Source: an uncultured bacterium
GTDB lineage: Bacteria; Patescibacteriota; Gracilibacteria; Absconditabacterales; Absconditicoccaceae
Reading direction: 5' to 3'
Assembly: GCA_946408385.1 (NCBI GenBank)
Contig: CAMJSB010000002.1
Span: 117,873-181,872, forward strand
Length of the DNA: 64,000 nucleotides
The notes under the pieces were generated by a model that made no database searches, was not told where the DNA came from, and saw only the letters and a program-made list of their open reading frames with translations. The position numbers and the translations under genes were made by a program. The first letter of the stretch is position 1. Each line of letters begins with the position of its first letter. This document shows, in pieces, positions 26,010 to 37,365 of this stretch.

Positions 26010-27437
26010 ATGAAAAAAATTCACATTTCTATGATAAATCTCTGATGTAACAAAAATTTAGTAGATAGTCAGCTATTTTTGTGAAAACTTTTGGGTGAAA
26101 ATGGAGATAAAATCGAATATTATTCCGATCCTTACGAAAAAAACGTTGAAATTGTTATTCTCAATACATGTAGTTTCATTTCTTCTGGTCGTGAGGAAAT
26201 GTTTCAAACAGTAGAAAAACTACTTTCAAAAAAGAAAAAAGTCTGCATTATTTGATGTGGTGTTCAATATTTTGAAAAGCTGTTGAAATCATCCAGAACG
26301 ACCCAGAGCATAGCGAATGGGGAAGTGAAGGATCCAGGCAATACACCTATGGATTCTTCGGCTAATGCCTCAGAATGACAACTAAAACAGGAGCTTCAAA
26401 GATGGGAGAAAATGCTCAAAAATGAAGATATTTCTTATCTTTCACGAAATGATTTAACCCTCGCAAATTTGCAAAATCTCACGAAACGTAGTCAGACTTT
26501 CGATGATTTTTGTCGATATTCTGCTCCTAGATTGCTTACAAATTACGAGAATCGCTATGAATACCTCAAAATCGCAGAATGATGTAATAATTCCTGCGCG
26601 TTTTGTATAATTCCACAAATTAGGTGAAAACTAACTTCCCTACCAATTAAATCTGTTCTCGTAGAGGCAGAAAATCTACTCAAGCAATGAATAGAAGAAT
26701 TGATTATAGTTGCGCAAGATACAATGAGATATGGGACAGATTTTTCATCAAAATCCCAATTATTACCATTACTTCATGAATTAGACAAACTTCCATACGA
26801 TTTCAAATATCGCATTTTGTATTTATATCCAGATATTCTGACTCTGAAACAGCTGGAAGAATTCGCTAGTTTAAAGAAATTTATACCATATTTTGATATT
26901 CCATTGCAGCATATTTCTCCAAAATTACTCAAATCAATGGGGCGTTTTTATGATGATAAAATGATTCACATATTACTGAAATGAATTCGTAAACTATTTC
27001 CAAATTCATTTATTCGTACAAATATTATAGTTTGATTTCCATGAGAAACAGATGAAGATATGGAGCTTCTTCAATCATTTCTCGATGAAGATTATTTTGA
27101 TAATATAGCACTTTTTGAGTATCACGATGAACCATTGGCAAAATCTTCAGTATTCGAAAATAAGGTTCCTGACAACATTATTCAATCTCGCTTTAAAATA
27201 ATTCGCTGACAGGTAGATAAACTTTTGAAGGCTCGTGAAAAGAAAAGAAAATGAAAAAATCAGATTGGATTTGTAGAGTGAATTAAAGAGAAAAAAGGTC
27301 AGATTTTTCTTTCTATTCGTCCAGAGATTAATTGTCCAGAAATAGATCCAGTGGATGAAGTGAAACTGGAAAATGTAATTCAGTGTTTTGATGGGGAGGA
27401 GATTGAGATTGGCTCTAGGATTGAGTATGTTTGTTAG
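26010..27437 (+). CDS. rimO: Ribosomal protein S12 methylthiotransferase (radical SAM, MiaB/RimO family)
   Basis: [68 protein letters not shown]. Confidence 0.9.
26286..26384. repeat. Dispersed repeat element inserted in frame inside rimO
   Basis: ccagaacgacccagagcatagcgaatgg...gattcttcggctaatgcctcagaatgacaa encodes SSRTTQSIANGEVKDPGNTPMDSSANASEGQ. Confidence 0.8.
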
Positions 27438-27615
27438 TATGTCATTCAGAGGGAGTGAAACGACCGAAGAATCCAGAAAGCTTTACGTTTCCTGGATCCT
27501 TCACTATGTTCAGGATGACAAGTTTGACGCAGACAACCCCTCAGTCCTTCGGACAGCTCCCCTTACAGGGAGCAAAATTACCTCTCTGTGAGGAGAGGGG
27601 GACCGCTCGCGGTGG
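27438..27615. repeat. Intergenic dispersed repeat cluster
   Basis: tcattcagagggagtgaaacgaccgaagaatccagaaagc...ttcactatgttcaggatgaca...ccccttacagggagc...ctctctgtgaggagaggggg. Confidence 0.8.
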
Positions 27616-27676
27616 AAAGGTTGCCTAAAATAAAAAAAGTCCCACATTTGTGGGGCTTTTGTAATATTCAACAACC

Positions 27677-28138
27677 TTATTTTTCTAGGGCATCAAGCTC
27701 TTTTTTAGTAGAAGCGATGTCTTTATCAATCTTTTTAATCATATCATCTCTTCCTTTAGCTTTAAATTTCTTTTTGAAATCTTCAAGCTTAGCGATATTT
27801 GCTTTAAGTCATTGAATCTTTTCAGTTTTGTGAGCTTCTTCATATTCCATTTTTTGAAGTTCAGCCTCATATTCATCAAAATTAATTCAATTTGGTAGAC
27901 TTTTTTGTTTTTCCTCAGGTTCTGGCATAGATTCTAGTCAGAATCTTCTATCTATTAAATTATTGAAATAATTCTGAAGATGAGCTCGATCTCCTAATCC
28001 CATAAAAGGACCTTCGAATTCGGGTTGACGATAACTTTTTCTGAAGTTGTTGAACTCCTGAGGATTATCAAATTCTTTTTCAAATTCTTCCTCTTTTCAG
28101 TTGTTGTTTCTGTAAACATAGACTTTTCATTTGAACAT
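27677..28138 (-). CDS. Coiled-coil hypothetical protein
   Basis: Minus-strand frame MFKGKVYVYRNNNGKEEEFEKEF...KKIDKDIASTKKELDALEK*, charged and helical. Confidence 0.7.
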
Positions 28139-28246
28139 TTTTATATTGGTTAGGAAATAAAAGTAGCACCATTTTGGTGACAGTGCTATTATAGACGAAA
28201 ATTTTTAAAATGCAAGTTTTTTTGAAGATTTTTTTTGTGTGTGTTT

Positions 28247-28350
28247 TTGTGTCATTCAGAGGCTCATTTATGAGACAAAGAATTCATTTGTTTTACATTT
28301 TTTTTCTGGATTCTTCACTACGTTCAGAATGACAAGCGTGATGTTATCTG
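28247..28350. repeat. Intergenic dispersed repeat copy
   Basis: tcattcagaggctc...ctggattcttcactacgttcagaatgacaag. Confidence 0.7.
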
Positions 28351-28390
28351 GATTTTTCGACTGAAGCTAAGAATGATATAAAAAATAATT

Positions 28391-29161
28391 TTAAGCAATG
28401 AAAAGTTGTTCAAGTGAAATTCGGTCAAGCTCCTCCAACCTTTTGTTGCTTAAATTCTCAGGGATAACGAAACTATCTCATTTCTTGCTAATCATCTTGG
28501 AGATCTTTCATAAAGTTTTCCTACTGTATGGAGAAAATAAATCTAAAAATCTGATCAATTCATCAAATGAAATATTTGGAACCTTGTTTTTCTTTACAAG
28601 TCAGATTAAACAACTTTTTACTTTTGGAGCAGGAGAAAATGCTTTTTGGGGAACGGTTTTAAGATATTGGACTTCATACGCATAATTCAAAATCCAATAC
28701 AGATATGATTTTTTGTCAGCATCGAAGCGGAGTTTCTGTCAAACTTCATCCTGAACCATAAAAAGTCAGCCTGCAAACTCCCCTTTCCCATCTCAGAAAA
28801 ACATTCTGAGAATTGGAGAAGTGATATAATATGGCAAATTTCACACGACAAAAGTCTGATTTTTCTTTCATTCAAACTGCCCTAAATCTCACTGGAGCAC
28901 ATCTCACCAAATAATTTTTGCAGTTCAACTCTCCTTTTGAGCCACCACTTCTTCCAAGATTTTCTTCAAAGTTTCATCCTTTTCAAAAAGAACAAAGTCT
29001 GGAGAAATATTCAGAATTAGCTTAGTTATAGATCATTTTCATGGTCAGATTTCGATTAGGGTTTTACAATTATTTCTATCATAAAAATCCAGTGCTTTAT
29101 TGGCAATTCGGTGTCTGATAGTCGAATCAGTGAGAAAGTTTTGTCAGAGATATGTAGACAT
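28391..29161 (-). CDS. rsmA: 16S rRNA dimethyladenosine transferase (KsgA/RsmA)
   Basis: Minus-strand MSTYLGQNFLTDSTIRH...LIEIGPGKGSITKLIL...FVVGNLPYYITSPILRMFF...VPQKAFSPAPKVKS. Confidence 0.92.
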
Positions 29162-29214
29162 GATATTTGAAATTTAAACACTGTCAGTATAGGGAATTTT
29201 GGAAAGTTTGCAAT

Positions 29215-29680
29215 AGTCTCTCGTTCAGAGGGAGTTCGCCACGCACCGCTTGGCGGTGTAAACTAGCGGGGTAAACGACCGAAGAATCCAGAAAACTTAT
29301 TTGTTTATCCTGGATTCTTCACTGCGTTCAGAATGACACGGTAATACCCGCAGATTTTTCGCTATCGCTCAGAATGACTTATTTAGAATGATCTGAAAAT
29401 ATCTGCTCTATTTTTGAGGTCTTCGTCTTCTGTCTTTTGTCACTCTGAGGAGAGTAATGACGAAGAGTCTTGTGGGCTTGATTCATTCGCTTCTCACCTA
29501 AGATCCTTCGCCAAGGCTCAGGATGACATATTATTATCTATGGATTCTTCGTTATGCTCAGGATGATGAGGTTCTATGAGTGTGTCATTCAGAGGGAGTG
29601 AAGCGGCCGAAGAATCCACTGACTGTCATGCTTTCCTGGATTCTTCACCTTCGGTTCAGAATGACGGAGAAATTAATGAA
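29215..29680. repeat. Array of dispersed palindromic repeats, partly inside the higA-like CDS
   Basis: Several copies of cattcagagggag...cgaccgaagaatccag...tcctggattcttcactgcgttcagaatgaca and variants. Confidence 0.85.
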
Positions 29681-29904
29681 TAGTCATAATCTACTTGCTT
29701 CAAAATCCAGTATTTCATTGGAGTTCAGAGAGTTTGATGTAGTAAGTAATCTCGTTGAATTGTAATATTTCTTTTTCATTTTAAGAGTTCGTTTACTTCG
29801 CTAACTTTTTTTCACAAAATAGATGAAAAAGCTTTTTGAGTAAGTCATTTTTCCTTGATGAGAACTTGTAATTCTATTCATGGATGCTGTAGCATGTTGT
29901 CCAT
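29383..29904 (-). CDS. HigA-like XRE-family antitoxin/regulator with repeat-derived C-terminal tail
   Basis: MDNMLQHPGIELQVLIKEKGLTQKAFSSILGKKVSEVNELLKGKRNITI...LGTPMKYWILKQVDYDYSLI resembles HPGEILKE..GLTQ..A..LG(V)...I.ELLNGKR.IT...LGTS..FWL; frame then runs through repeats to TAA 29383-29385. Confidence 0.72.
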
Positions 29905-29919
29905 TTTGTTGTCTAAAAG

Positions 29920-30086
29920 TTCACTACTTTAGTGAAATTCACTTATTCGATGAAACAGTGAATTTTTCTAAGTATAATCCAAAAAAAAATAAATGCAAAT
30001 TTTTTCACACTTTCTGTGAAATAGTGAATTTTTAAAAATAGGTATCATTTTTTCACTGAAATAGTGAAATTCACTATTGTTGTGAA
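29920..30086. promoter_or_regulatory. Cluster of 17-bp palindromes TTCACT-N5-AGTGAA upstream of the higA-like gene
   Basis: 29920-29936 ttcactactttagtgaa; 30004-30020 ttcacactttctgtgaa; 30052-30068 ttcactgaaatagtgaa; 30070-30086 ttcactattgttgtgaa; split variant 29938-29962. Confidence 0.75.
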
Positions 30087-30224
30087 TTTTTTATATAAAA
30101 TGGAAAGATATTGTAGTTGGGGAGTCTGATTTTTTTAATTTTTTTGGTGTCAAAAAGTGGGGTATGACATAATATTATATATATAGCATTTTTTTATGAA
30201 ATTTTTTGGAATATTTTTTGGTTT

Positions 30225-30410
30225 TTCAGATGGAGCTCGCCCCAGATAGTGGGGTAAATGACCGAAGAATCCAGAAAAACTTATTTATTTATCCTGGATT
30301 TTTCGCTGACGCTCAAAGTGACAAGCGTGGTGTTTTTTTTGAATCTTTCGCTACGCTCAGAATGACGGTAATAAACTTAAGATTCTTCGTTACGCTCAGA
30401 ATAACAAAGG
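30225..30410. repeat. Intergenic dispersed repeat cluster
   Basis: gaccgaagaatccag...tcctggatttttcgctgacgctcaaagtgacaag...gaatctttcgctacgctcagaatgacgg...gattcttcgttacgctcagaataac. Confidence 0.8.
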
Positions 30411-30772
30411 AATATCAAAAAAATAAACCAACAAAAAGTCAAGCTAAACTAAAAAACAAGAAAATATAATTCAAGACAGAGAAAACTCATCAAAAATGGT
30501 ACAGAATTGTATGAATTTTGTCTAATTTTGTCACAAATTTGGAAGTCTGTCGTAATCTCAACTGTAAGGGTCGTTCTCTGTCTATAAAGTATTGGAACAT
30601 GCTTGCAGATGCCCAAATTCATTATCCCTGTTTGGTGAGGATGGGGGATCATCGACATGCGAGATATTCGCGAATCTTGGATGATCTTGACAACAGTGAG
30701 GCAACATTTTATCTTTTATTCCCTTTAATTAGGGCAAAAAGTTGTATAGATGTCCACCTTAGTCAAAATCTC

Positions 30773-30800
30773 TTGCATTTGTGTCTAATATTTTTATACT
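30773..30800 (+). promoter_or_regulatory. Putative sigma70-type promoter of SLH/S-layer gene
   Basis: TTGCAT (30773-30778) N16 TATACT (30795-30800). Confidence 0.6.
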
Positions 30801-30888
30801 GAGAATTAGTTTACTGTGTGGAGACACAGAAACCCAACCCTGTTTGGTAATTTATTTGTGACTTTTTATTTTTATTCAACAAAACAAC

Positions 30889-33800
30889 ATGAACATTAAA
30901 AAATTGTTCGCAATCTTGGCTGGAGTGTCAATGCTTGCACAGACAGTTGTTCCTGCTGGAGTTTCTGCTGCTACTTACAGCGAAGAACTTCAAGAGGCTT
31001 ACGACTGGGCTTATTCAAAAGGAGTTACAACAATGTCTCCTATCGATAACGCCAACATGTATGGTGCTATCACAAGAGCCGAAATGGCTAAAATGTTATC
31101 TGTATACGCTAAAGAAGTTTTAGGTAAGACACCTGACACATCTAAGGCTTGTACATTCTCAGACATCGATTCAGTTAAAGGAGATCTTCACGATTTCATT
31201 ATTGAATCTTGTCAATTAGGTATCATGGGTCAAGGAATCACTGCATTCAGACCATATGCTACAATTACAAGAGCTGAATTCGGTACAGCTTTATCTAGAG
31301 TTTTATATGGTGATGTAAATAACGGAGGAACTCCTTTCTACGCTAAACACCTTGATGCTCTTAAAGCTGACGGAATTATGACTCAAATCGATAATCCTGA
31401 AAACAGAGATGAAATTAGAGGATACGTAATGCTTATGCTTATGAGATCTGAAAAAACATCTGGAATCGATTGTGATGATCCTGTTGTAAAATTAGCATGT
31501 TCTATGGAAACAGATGAATGTCCTGCTGCATGTAAAGAAGGAGCTAAAGAAACAGATGAAGATGGAAACGTTGTTAAATCTGGAAGTTTGTCAGTTTCTT
31601 CAAGTGCTGCTGATGATAGAAAGGTAGTTGTAGCTAGCGATGGTTTCGCAGTTTCTGATCTTGATACATTAACATTCAAGACTTCAGAAGAAGTTACACT
31701 TCAAAAAGTAGTTCTTGAAAAGTATGGATATTCAACATCTTCAGATTTAATATCTAATGTATGGTTAGAAGATGAAGATGGAAAAGAGGTATCTAACAAA
31801 GCTAAACCAAACACAAAATGATTGGTTAACTTAACTATTAAAAAAGACTATAAATCTATAGATGGAACTTTCAATGCAACTATAGTAGTTGAAACAAATA
31901 GTTGAGCTAAAGTTGGAGGAACTCTTGGATTCAAAGTTACTGATGTAAGTTCATCAGCTAAAGATGTTGATTTGGGAAATTATAAAGCTTATACATATGA
32001 TGTAGTTGCTTATGATGGAACTGAAGCAAAAGTTACAGCTAAAGGATGATCTAAAGACTACAATTATGAAGGAAAAGCTGTTGAAATTTCTAAATTCAAG
32101 ATTAAAGCTCCAGACGATTCAGCTATAAAAGTTGCTGGATTCACATTAACAAATTCTGGAAGTCTTGATATTTATGACAACATAGATGCTGAAGATGTAG
32201 AAGTTTCTATTGATGGAAAAGTTGTTAAAGCTAATATAAGTATCAATAAGTCTGAGGAAATGAGTGTTTCTCTTAAAGAAGAGTTAGAGATAGCTGCAAA
32301 GGCTCAGGTTGAGATAATTGTTTCAGCTTCATTTAATGATGACTTTGAAGATTATGGAACTTCAATTATGCTTAAGATAGAGAAACCATCTGACTTATCT
32401 GCTACAGATAAAAACAATGCTAGAATTACTGTAAATACAGAATCTGCTAAATGGGTAGAATATGTGATTAATGGAGGTAAGGTTAGAATTACTACTACTA
32501 AGCTAGGAAATGTAGATGCTTCTATCAATTCAACAGATATCCTTATAGCTTCTGGATACATTACTGTAGGAGAAGATCTTGAAAAAGGAAAACTTATAGT
32601 AACTGTAACATGAAGCGGAGAGGCTCTTGAAGCTATGAAATTAGAAATAGCTGGAGATGAATATGATGGAGAAACAAAGGATAATGGAAAAACATGGACT
32701 TTCGATAATATAGAAATTAGTGAATCTGGAAAAATTAGATTATATGTAGATATTCTTGATAAACCAGAATATGAAAATGCTACACTTCAATTCTCAATTG
32801 AAGGATGGGATAGTTTCAAATACACAAATGGAGATAAAAACTCTAAAGTTGATGTATCTGGATCATTAACAATCTCTAAACTTAACCTTAATCCTGCTGA
32901 AGGAACTTTGGTTAATAAATTATCTTCAAGTGATGATGTAGAATTCAATAATAATGAATTAAATACTGAAGTTGTATTTGATGGAACTTATAAAGCTGAC
33001 AAACAAGATATCAATCTTAATTCATTCACTATAAGCACAACTGCTTATACTGGAGTTTCAAAGATTAAATTCTACTTATATGTAGATGATATGAATAGTT
33101 CAGTTGCTGATGTTACAATTACAAAAGATTCTCTTAGCGGAGCAGATTCATTTAACGATGTTCTAGTTGAGGCTGGAAAAGAAGTTAAAGTAAAAGTTGA
33201 GGCTGAAATCGATGCTAAAGAAGCAACTGCTCCATTCAAAGTTGGTAAATTCAATGTTGTACTAGATGGAGAAGATGAAAATGATAATGTTGCTGGACAT
33301 GCAGAAAGAAAGACTGCTAACATAATGATTGTTAACCAAGGATCTGCTACTGTTGAAGAAGGAGATGTAGCTAAGAATGTTGTTCTTAGAAAAGCTAACA
33401 GCTCTACTATAGCTCAATTCTTAGTAAAACCTGATGCAGCTAACAGAGTTACTCTTGAAGAAATTAGTTTCGATCTTGCTTTCACGCCAACTGCTGGTGC
33501 TGAAGATTATGATGGAAATGTAGACTTATATGTTAAAGGATCTAAAAAGACCCTTAAGAAGAGCGGAAACTCATACGAAGCTGAATTTACTACTGATGTA
33601 GATTCTGAAGGAGTTAAAGTTACTGTTGAACTTGATGATGAATTTGATGGAGAAGTTTCTTTGACTAATCTTAAAGTAAACGACAAAGAGATTAAGAATA
33701 AGGATTTCAACAAGAAATTCGTTGAAGCTGTAGTATGGTTCGCTGATCAAAAGAGTGATGATGATAACACAACATTCAAGTTCGGAATTGATAAAAAAGG

Positions 33801-34176
33801 TTCTGATAGTGTTGAAAATGTTACATTAATCCTTGCTAATGGAGATGAGGTAGTAATTAATAATGGAAATGAACTTAAAGCTAGCACACCTTATGATGTA
33901 ACTAATAAAGCATCTCAGCAAGATGTTGTAGGTATTAAATATACTGTGAATGGTGGTACTGTAGAAACACCAGCTGTTCCATGTGAAGAAGCTGATATTA
34001 CAGCAGCTACTGAAGGTGACGCATGTTATAGTGGTACAGCATGAACTACAATAAAAACACCAGCAGTTATAGGTGGATACATAGAAATCAGTAATAATCC
34101 ATATGCTGACATGTTCAAGATTGGAATGAAAGACGATGGAGCTCAAGTTAGAGTTTCTAGATTAAAGAACTCTTAG
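30889..34176 (+). CDS. SLH-domain surface protein, candidate major S-layer protein (about 1095 aa)
   Basis: Signal peptide MNIKKLFAILAGVSMLAQTVVPAGVSA; SLH-like EELQEAYDWAYSKGVTTMSPIDNANMYGAITRAEMAKMLSVYA...ACTFSDI...CQLGIMGQGITAFRPYATITRAEFGTALSRVLYGD; low-complexity beta-rich remainder; only a few TGA codons. Confidence 0.88.
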
Positions 34177-34197
34177 TCTATTGTCCTACATAACGAA

Positions 34198-34230
34198 AAG
34201 ACTCTATCCTTCGGGATGGAGTTTTTTCTA
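34198..34230 (+). terminator. Rho-independent terminator of S-layer-like gene
   Basis: actctatcc-TTCG-ggatggagt followed by ttttttc. Confidence 0.9.
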
Positions 34231-34267
34231 CTATGATTTTTCCCTTGAGAAATTCTTAATTATATTT

Positions 34268-37057
34268 ATGCTACCACGATGAAGAATTATTTTTTTATTC
34301 AGTCAAAAATTTATGAATTTTATAACAAATATACTAAAATTATTAATAAAACTGCGTTATAATGTAAGTATTACATGACTTGAATTGTTAAATTCTGATG
34401 AATCTAAACTAATTTTTCCGTCTCATGTTGCATTGATGGATCCTATTATTTTATTCGCATATTTGTGAAAGAAAAAAAAGTTAAACCCAGTTGTAACAGA
34501 AAATTATTATAACGTTCCAGCTTTAAAGCGGATGTTTAAATTAATTTGAAGTATCCCTGTGCCAGATTTATTTTGAAGTAAAGATAAAGAGCTTGATGCT
34601 TCTGCAATAGTAGGAGATGTAATATCTGCATTAAAGAACAATCATAATGTATTACTTTATCCCCAATGAGCATTGGCTCGTCAATGATTCCAATCCATTG
34701 TAGGTAAGAAAATAGCTTTTTATGCAACTCAACAATCTCCAAAAGATACAAAGATTTTGACTATAAATATACGTTGACTCTGGGGGTCTCGTTCATCTTG
34801 GGCGTGGACATGAAAATCTCCTAGTCTTATAATTTTTCTTTTGAAATGATTACGGTTTACACTTTTAAATTTATTTTTCTTTATTCCAAAGAGATATGTA
34901 GAAATTGAAATTAAAGATTCTACAGAACAGCTCCATAAAGCAGGGAAAAAATGAATCGATACTTTCAATCAAGAATTGGAGAAAATATATAACTCAAAAT
35001 GAGAAGAAAGACTGAATTATCTTACAGGTTTGTGTTGGTATAATACTACAAAAAATCACAAAGAACCTAGTGTAATTAAGTGATCAATTAGAGATTTACA
35101 AAGAACATCATTTAATTCCAATGTTGAAATTCCTGAAAAAGTTGTGGATAAGATTGTATCCATTATCAAAAAGATAAAGCCTGAATATTTATGAAAGTTT
35201 GATTTAAATACAAATTTGGTTTTGGATTGTTTTTTTGATTCATTAGATATGGCAGAGTTAAAATCAACAGTTCAGTCAGAGTTTGAAAACTCATCAAATC
35301 CTCCACTACTGGATCTAAAAACTGTTTGAGATGTGGCAATGATGGCAATATGAAAATCTATTACGGATGAAGAATTAAAACCGTGTAATTGGAATGCAAC
35401 TAAGGATGGTAGAGTGATTTATTCGCATGTGAAATCTATTCTTAAGGAAAATTCAACGATTTTAAGTTTAATGAAAGAAACTTTCAAAAGTGGCAAAAAA
35501 CTTAGTTTTTGTTATGATTCACTATTTTGAGTACAGAGTAGGAATGATTTTATAGTCAAAGCTTATTTGATAGCAGATTTGCTCAAAAAAATGCCGTGAG
35601 AAAGAATTGCTATAATGTTACCATCATTAAGTGTGACTTCTTTATTGATAGTATGATGCTATTTGGCAAAAAAAATCCCAGTTATGTTAAACTGGACTCA
35701 GTCGCATGAAGCTTTTTCTCACTGTATAAAAACACAAAATGTAGAAGTAATTCTGACTGCTAAATCATTTTTTCAGAAGATTCAGACTCCATGGTTGAAA
35801 AAGTATAATATGGCTTTTTTTGAAGATATATTGAAAGATATTTCGTTGACTCAAAAAATTAAGGCATTTTTTAATGCTATGAGATTTAAAATTCCTACAA
35901 ATATTTCAAAAATTGCTGTAGTTTTGTTTACTTCATGAAGTGAAGCTTTACCAAAAACCGTAGAATTGACCCATGAAAATATTTTGAATGATATACTATG
36001 AACAGCTTGATTGGTATGACTAAAGATGAATGATGTGGAATTGTGTTATTTGCCACCATTCCACTCGTTTGGATTTATTCTTTGAATTGCTATTCCGTTG
36101 ATAACTTGAGTCAGAGTAGTATTTACTCCAGATCCTAATGATTCCAAAACTATTGCAAATTTAACTGAACATACTAAAACTACATTTATTGCATCTACTC
36201 CAACGTTTCTGAATGGAATAGTTCAAGTAGCCAAAGAAAATCAACTTAGTTCTTTGCGTTTTGCTGTAGTATGAGCAGAAAAGTGTCCCAAAGAATTGTT
36301 TATGAAATTTTCTAAAAAAGCTCCAGACGCTGCAATTATTGAGTGATATTGAATTACTGAATGTAGTCCAATCATTGCTGTAAATCCATTCAAACGTAAT
36401 GCAAAAATTAAAAGATGAACAGTCTGACTACCTATTTTATGAGAAAGTGTGAAAATTGTAAATATAGAAACAAATGAAGAACTTCCAATTGGTCAAGAAT
36501 GAATGATTCTTGTTAGGTGACTGAATATGTTTTGATGATATATAGATCCAAATCTCGAATCTCCATTTGTTGAAATAAATGGAAATCAACGGTATAAGAC
36601 ATGAGATTTGTGATTCTTTGATAAAGATGGATATTTAACTATATCGTGAAGGTTGAAGAGATTTGTAAAAATTGCGTGAGAGATGATTTCTCTTCCAGCT
36701 ATTGAAACGACACTCTCTCATAAGCGGAAAAACGATGACGGAACTGACTGTTTAGCGATTGAGGCGGAAGAGAAAGATTGAAATGTAAAATTAACGTTAT
36801 TTACTACAGAAAAGATAAGTAAATCTGAAGTAAATAATTATCTTCATGAGCAATGAGCCAGAAATCTAGTTAGTATCGATTCAATAATTCAAATAAAAGA
36901 GATCCCAATGCTTGGAACATGAAAGGTAGATTATGTTCAGTTAAAATCATTTTTACAATCTTGAGTATCGAAACAATCTGGTAAAACTAGATCAAAATCT
37001 AATTTAAAAACGAATGAAAAAACTTCATTTTCTAAAAAACAAAAAAGTAAGCTATAG
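34268..37057 (+). CDS. Three-domain fusion: PlsC-like acyltransferase, acyl carrier protein-like domain, AMP-dependent acyl-ACP/CoA synthetase (Aas-like)
   Basis: Acyltransferase LIFPSHVALMDPIILFAY...LLYPQGALARQG...INIRGLWGSRSS; ACP-like TNLVLDCFFDSLDMAELKSTVQ...LKTVGDVA; AMP-ligase VVLFTSGSEALPKTVELTHENI...IIEGYGITECSPI...[CGG]YKTGDLGFFDKDGYLTISGRLKRFVKIAGEMISLPAIE. Confidence 0.85.
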
Positions 37058-37114
37058 TATTTTATTTTCATCATTTTGAGATATTAGCCAAAAATCCGCT
37101 TCGTGATTTATTTG

Positions 37115-37245
37115 TCATCCTGAGTGTCAGCTTGTCTAGCACCGCTCAACGGTGTAAACTAACTGGATGAAGATCTTAGGTGAAAAATGGATAAGCAATA
37201 TAAGATTCTTCATTACATTACACTTTGTTCAGAATAACAGGTTGA
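37115..37245. repeat. Intergenic dispersed repeat copy
   Basis: tcatcctgagtgtcag...caccgctcaacggtgtaaacta...agattcttcattacattacactttgttcagaataaca. Confidence 0.7.
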
Positions 37246-37365
37246 TATAAAATTATATTCGGCATTTTATTTATCTTTTCTTTTTTGTCAAAAAAATCTT
37301 TCTCTTGCAATTCACTCCAAAAATAATATCTTAAATCTAGATTTATAAAAATCTTCACGTTATAC

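Noticed and set aside
29215-30410. Insertion sequence or transposon
   Set aside because: No transposase ORF under any code; pattern is multiple short palindromic units, recorded as repeats instead.
27388-30469. ORFs such as 27388, 27431, 29580 and 30206 (MLVCHSEGVKRPKNP, MCHSEGVKRPKNP)
   Set aside because: Translations of dispersed repeats in intergenic DNA; this type of peptide is a common repeat artefact in annotations.
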